Source of the DNA: Buddleja alternifolia
Taxonomy: Eukaryota; Streptophyta; Magnoliopsida; Lamiales; Scrophulariaceae
Assembly: GCA_019426215.1 (NCBI GenBank)
Contig: CM033408.1
Span: 9,985,077-10,049,076 of the forward strand
DNA: 64,000 nucleotides
Direction: 5' to 3'
Made by a program: the position numbers and the translations under genes. Every line of letters begins with the position of its first letter. The stretch's first letter is position 1. The notes below the pieces were generated by a model. The model had not been told where the DNA came from and made no database searches. It was given only the letters and a program-made list of their open reading frames with translations. This document shows, piece by piece, positions 59,651 through 64,000 of this stretch.

Positions 59651-61490
59651 GTATGTTATTTCTCTGGGGGTTTCTCTTTCAACATTTTACAATTGCTTCT
59701 CTGTCTCGCTTCAAGTTTTCACTAATTTTTGTTGTTAATCATCCCATTTCTGATTTCTGAAATGGATTGTGTCATATTTTATTTTCATGGTTTGAAAGTG
59801 GAAATGATCAATCTTTTCTTGTACGGTTCACATTGTTCATTAGTGATTCAGATAAAATGTCTTTGCTGTTGATACTCTTTTCCTCCACTGTTCAACCTTT
59901 CATCTATTATTCAAGTTCCATTTCGTAGAAAAAATAACTATTCAAGTTTGAATATCTAAAATATCCGTTTTTGGGGGGCTAATGTTTAAGCTGTCATAAA
60001 CATACTATTGGAAAAGCAAACATGGAAAATAGTGCTTTGATGCGTGTTGGCTTCTCTTAGATTGATAACATAATTTGATATCTTCTTATTGATATTTGAA
60101 CTGCGTGTAAGAAAGTAAAAATTTTTTGTCAGACATATAATGTTCGGAACAGATCTAATAGGCCAACTAAATCATTTGCTCTTGTATAGGGGTCAAACTA
60201 ATAGAAGTAAACTCATTGACTTGTAAGATTCAATGATCTAGGTTTAGTTCTAGCTAGAGGTGGCAAGATGGGTTGGACCCATTGGTTCTAGCTCAACCCA
60301 GCTAGTTTTGGGTTGGATTGGGTTGGGTCCTAAGTCTTCTCTTTATGATCTAACTGGGTTGTTTTCACTGGTACAAATTGTAACCTTTGGTCTATCTTGG
60401 GCCCACAATGGATCTATCTTGAGTTCTAACCCAAGTCTTTTTAGAAGAGAAACAGAGGAAAGAAGATGAGGAGCTTGGCAAGTTGGCATGTACCCTCCTC
60501 AAGTTCCGGGTGGTCTTGAGACTATTTCTTGCAACTTGCTTAATGTAGGTTGCTTTCTTTTCAGGGATGAACTAGATATTTTTCCATACGAAACTGTTGA
60601 ATATATAAACACATTATAACAATAAAGATTTGAATATAATGACTAGTTATGTATCAAAATTTACTAATAAAATTAAAATATTATTAGGCAAATTTATACT
60701 AAAAACAAAAAATATTAGAATTTTATGTGGAATAATCAAAAATCTGTATTTTGACACTCGTGTCCTTTCTTATTTTTTCTGCATAGGCATATCAAGTTTT
60801 ATTTAGGACATCAAGTTCATTTACCGTTGTGCATTTCTTTTGCTTTTTTATTGGAACAGGTAATGTTATGTGGGTGTATGGCTAGTTTGATTTGCTTCAG
60901 TTAAGTATTGGCTTTTGTTCATATAGTTTCAACGATATTTTATTTTCTTGTGGAATAGTCGTGAGGATGATACTAGACTCTTGCATCGGTACTTGTTAGG
61001 TCCAACTTGAGCCTATCTTCGGCTCAACTTTGTATATTAGCATTATATTCCGATAGATTATTCCACCGAGATTCTATCACATGATTGCACATGTCATTTT
61101 TTAAGGGCAAAACAGTCATTTCAGGTGACATTTTTGTGAAATAACTGTTTACCGCTAAAAGAGCCATTTTCAATTTTTTTTAAATGAAAAAATTGAAAGA
61201 TCAAGATCATTCCAGCATTATATATACATACATATATATATATGTGTGTGTGTGTGTGTGTTTTTAAAAGATTCATTTTCTACTTTTTTCAAAAAAGAAA
61301 ATAAAAATAAAAAAATTCTAAGATCCAAACAGATCCGGGCAAGTGTGTGTGTGTGTATTGATACCAAAGAGGCACCAGGAATGGAGAATGAGTCGGAGAT
61401 GGAGGCTGGAGACGGAAGCTTATATTGCTGCGGAAGCTTTAAGCTGCAAGTCTGTTTAAATATTTATTTATGATTTTTAACTCAGATGGT
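59651..61490 (+). other. SEC31 intron 7 (or 3' flank)
   Basis: Follows the GTATGT donor. AT-rich with TG and TA microsatellites near 61215-61262 and a GGGTTGG-rich patch at 60265-60335. No SEC31 exon recognised. Confidence 0.6.
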
Positions 61491-61711
61491 AGACACTGTT
61501 GTACGTGGGTTAAAGCACTATGCTGATAGGTTTTTTAGTTTTAAATTTACTTCAGCTTGCCTATATGCAATACTTTTCAAAACTTTTAAAGTATGAGACA
61601 ATTGGCTATTTCCAAACTTTTTGAAATCTCTAAAACTCTCTTTTTTAAACTCTTGTGCCAACTCTCGTAACAACTCTACAATCAACTCTCCCTCCAATTG
61701 ATGCTGAGGAT

Positions 61712-61722
61712 GCCTTTTTATA
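61712..61722 (-). promoter_or_regulatory. TATA box in the viral intergenic region
   Basis: Minus strand TATAAAAAGGC, about 200 bp past the stop codon of the last viral reading frame, in the position of the pregenomic promoter of pararetroviruses. Transcription would run leftward, antisense to SEC31. Activity is not shown by sequence. Confidence 0.5.
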
Positions 61723-61920
61723 GACGAGAAGAAAGTGCTCCATTATGGTTGAACAGTGATCATGCATAATTGAGGTACAATAACTCTCAATTATTATTAT
61801 TTACCTTCTACAGTAAATCTCTATTTACTGTCCTTCGAGACCCGTATCTTCTACGTCTTTTAAGTCCTGTCTTTAATTTATTCGTATGGATCATGTGCAT
61901 CTTGCATTATTGAGTCTGAT

Positions 61921-62960
61921 TTACTTGAGGGGGTCCTGGTAGCTTCTTCCTGACAAATCATCACCAAGGACAACTTTCAGTTGTTGCTCTATTTCTTCTT
62001 TTGATAATCCTTTGACAGCTGTTTTAAACAACTTAATTAAATTTGATTTTGATTGAGAGGATTCTGGAGAGGATTTTTTAGGTGGCTCAAGATTGATTAA
62101 ATCTCTTACAGAAAAAACAGAATTTTCAAAAAAATTGAATTTTCCCCACCATCTAATCAGAACTCTTTTCCCTAGGTAAGGAATGGTTGAGAAAGTTTCT
62201 CCCAATTTAGTCATAGGTTTTTCTTTTATAACAACATCCCATCTAATAATCCATGGTACTTGGTAGAGCATAGTAAATACCAAGAGATGATTAGATATTG
62301 ATGGATTTACTTTCACAAAATCTTCATAAATTCTTCTAACATTCTCGGGCAAAGTTATAGGATACAATCCCCAAGTATAATACCAGTTAATAAACCAATG
62401 ACGAAATTTCATTGAATCTGGGATTATCCCAAATTGGATCCACCAGCTAAATTTTTTATGCCCGACTTCATAGTAAAAACCATGTTCCCAAGCATTGATA
62501 TAATCAAAGTAATTGAACCAAATACTAAAGGTTCTATCTTTAATTTTCATTTTGATTTGAACATATTTGTAAAGATCTCCTTCCCATTGAGAAGGATAAA
62601 TAATCTTTTTAATAATTGCTTTTGAAAAAGCGGATTCTCCACCATTGTCATTATGACGAAATTCAACTGACCCTGTAAGAGTCAAAATAACGTGATAAAA
62701 ACCTCAAAGGTTTTTGGATATATAGATGGCTCTGCATAATCTTTAAGATAAAATGATGCAACTTCGTGTGGTTTTAAACTAGCATATTTTTCCTCAACAG
62801 GAATTATCCATTTGATACATAGACGTATTCGCCTACATGATTTGCTTCAAGAACTAGCTCATATGCTTCTTCTCTAAGCCTCTCCTCTGTAGAAGTTTCT
62901 TGAATTTTTTGTTTCTTAATATCAACCTGAGATAAGGTTGTAACTATTTTAAAAGACCTC
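61921..62960 (-). pseudogene. Pararetroviral protein downstream of RNase H
   Basis: A 254-codon open segment (62685-61921) is preceded by about 90 more codons in other frames (62960-62690), broken by a frameshift near 62820. The protein is rich in aromatic residues, with repeated tryptophans and a W-Y-x-W-G-x-Y-P-I-T-L-P-type segment. I recall similar proteins after RNase H in plant endogenous caulimovirids, but no function is established. No catalytic motif is visible. It could derive from the polyprotein C-terminus or a separate gene. Confidence 0.6.
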
Positions 62961-63340
62961 AAATAAGGTTCAAATAAGGTTGTGCAGGATATTTTCCCTT
63001 ATCCATTATTCTTTCTTTCCCTGCAAGAATTCGTGAGTTAGGAAGTCGGGCAAAGTCTTGTTTCTATCTCATCGTATCCCATTCTGTTCTGCGAGATTTG
63101 AGTCAATACCTCGGTGTAGGTCCGGGATAATCCTTTGCTCCATAGCCCTCGGGCTATTTACAACTAGCCAATTAAGAATTCTCAGATGTACTAGCACTGC
63201 ATCTTTGATGCAGTCATCGATTCTCCTGAGAGTTCACAATTGCCGCGAGCAAACATATTAATGACGAGGAAGGCATTTTTGTTATGCTACTAATACTTGT
63301 ACTTGCTCGCCTATTCTGCCCAAGCCTGGCTGAGGAAGAG

Positions 63341-64000
63341 TTACGGGGCGTAAAACAAAAAAACACGCTGATGGGCCGGGGCCATACTATGTGTAATGAT
63401 TCCATCATTCACGATAAATAATAAATAAAAAGAAAAAGCCATTCCAAAGACCCATTGTGAATTTGACTGTCCCTTTATAAACTCAATATCAAAATCAAAC
63501 ACAGACAATAGGCCTTGCCATCTAGCAAATATTTGTTTTGAAGCTAGATTTTTCACATCTTTCATAAGAATATCTTTGGCAGATTTACAATCTACCTTAA
63601 GAAGGAATTTTTGATTTAACAAATCTGATTCAAATTTTTGTAGTGTTAGCACTTAAGTTAAAATTTCTTTTTTAACAGTTGAGTAATTAACTCTAGCTCC
63701 TTTCCATAATCCAGAAGTGAATCTAACCAAAGAAATTTTACCATTATGGCACTGTTTAAGAATACCACCATATCCTACATCAGATGCATCTGTTTCTACA
63801 ATTTTAAATGCATCAGGATGAGGTATTGCTAAGCAAGGAATTTCCTTGATATGTTGTTTAAGCTTGTGGACAGTGCACGTATGCTCATTAGCCCAAGATG
63901 GAGGATTTTTCTTAAATCTATCATACAAAGGTTTAGCATCTAATGCTATATTTTTATAAAAATCTGAAATATAATTTAAATATCCCAAAAATCTTTGTAA
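63341..64000 (-). pseudogene. Pararetroviral reverse transcriptase tail and RNase H
   Basis: The window-edge segment (63988-63653) carries the RT thumb/connection and the start of RNase H (ETDASDVGYGGIL with the first catalytic Asp). After a stop at the junction (63653-63655), the next segment (63652-63341) continues with the DCKSAKDIL and KQIFARWQGLLSVFDFD stretches characteristic of caulimovirid RNase H. It then departs from the family after IKGQSNS. The stop and following changes make it non-functional. The catalytic RT motif lies outside the window. Confidence 0.85.

Larger units (their letters stand above)
61491..64000 (-). mobile_element. Endogenous pararetrovirus (Caulimoviridae) fragment
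   Basis: Minus-strand sequence runs from the window edge: reverse transcriptase tail and RNase H (64000 to about 63470), a basic serine-rich linker (about 63400-63200), a downstream protein (62960-61921) and an intergenic, promoter-like region (about 61920-61500). Sequence patterns in the RNase H match Caulimoviridae rather than LTR retrotransposons, and no LTR or integrase is seen. Frames are broken by several stops and frameshifts, so it is a decayed genomic copy. The left border is only approximate; the right lies outside the window. Confidence 0.82.

Noticed and set aside
60260..60469. 69-codon frame in SEC31 intron 7
   Set aside because: Arises from GGGTTGG-rich repeat-like sequence; no SEC31 similarity.
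61246..61473. 75-codon frame
   Set aside because: Starts in a TG microsatellite and shows no conserved motif.
63061..63470. Insertion within viral RNase H
   Set aside because: At first the break after IKGQSNS and a family-like tail near 63040 suggested a 400-bp insert, but the sequence between reads as a viral linker and decays gradually, and no target duplication was seen.

Overview
This 64-kb window is nuclear DNA of a flowering plant, most probably a eudicot. The base composition is AT-rich. Host genes have GT-AG introns, and the families seen (BAHD acyltransferase, DUF716 membrane protein, COPII coat SEC31) are plant-typical. The species cannot be named from the sequence. Most of the window is transposable elements in nested layers, many of them delimited here to the base by target-site duplications (TSDs).

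Layout. (1) 261-5439: a Harbinger-like terminal-inverted-repeat element (TSD TAA) split by a 4.3-kb CACTA element at 709-5031 (TSD TTC). The CACTA carries exon fragments of host genes on its minus strand: the first coding exons of SPO11-2, several exons of a DUF1664 gene, and one unrecognised exon. (2) 5889-7843, minus: a dead BAHD acyltransferase gene broken by a 686-bp MITE in its coding sequence, at least three frameshifts and a stop. (3) 8927-9563: a MITE with long inverted repeats. (4) 9637-13072: a solo LTR (TSD ATAAA), itself interrupted by a second non-autonomous CACTA at 10463-12268 (TSD TCA). (5) 13445-15330: an old inverted-repeat element carrying a 1.1-kb MITE (TSD AATTTAAAAA).

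(6) 15710-46504: a decayed Ty3/Gypsy element of Tat type, expanded to about 31 kb by two Copia insertions: Copia-1 (17765-27405, plus, TSD AGAGC) in gag, and Copia-2 (29552-40565, minus, TSD AACCG/AACAG) between reverse transcriptase and RNase H. Copia-2 in turn carries a 1.7-kb solo LTR (36605-38275, TSD CCTCC) in its leader and a palindromic MITE (39209-39564) in its 5' LTR. Beyond the integrase the Gypsy element has a decayed antisense reading frame, a known Tat feature.

(7) 47298-48191, minus: an apparently intact single-exon DUF716/TMEM45-like membrane protein gene. (8) 49054-50221: another long-inverted-repeat MITE. (9) 52053-52632: a TRIM retrotransposon. (10) 53110-53328: a tandem pair of tRNA-like (SINE-like) repeats. 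(11) 54459-59650, plus: the first seven coding exons of a SEC31 homologue, the outer COPII coat subunit, with two perfect ER-stress-response elements (CCAAT-N9-CCACG) in its promoter. Exon 8 is not visible before the window ends. (12) About 61500-64000, minus: an endogenous pararetrovirus (Caulimoviridae) fragment comprising reverse transcriptase/RNase H, a downstream protein of unknown role and a promoter-like intergenic region. It lies in or beyond SEC31 intron 7.

Only two host genes look potentially functional: the DUF716 gene, and SEC31 if it resumes beyond the window. No tRNA, rRNA, CRISPR or bacterial-type features were seen. All family names come from recognising motifs by eye; no database search was possible.
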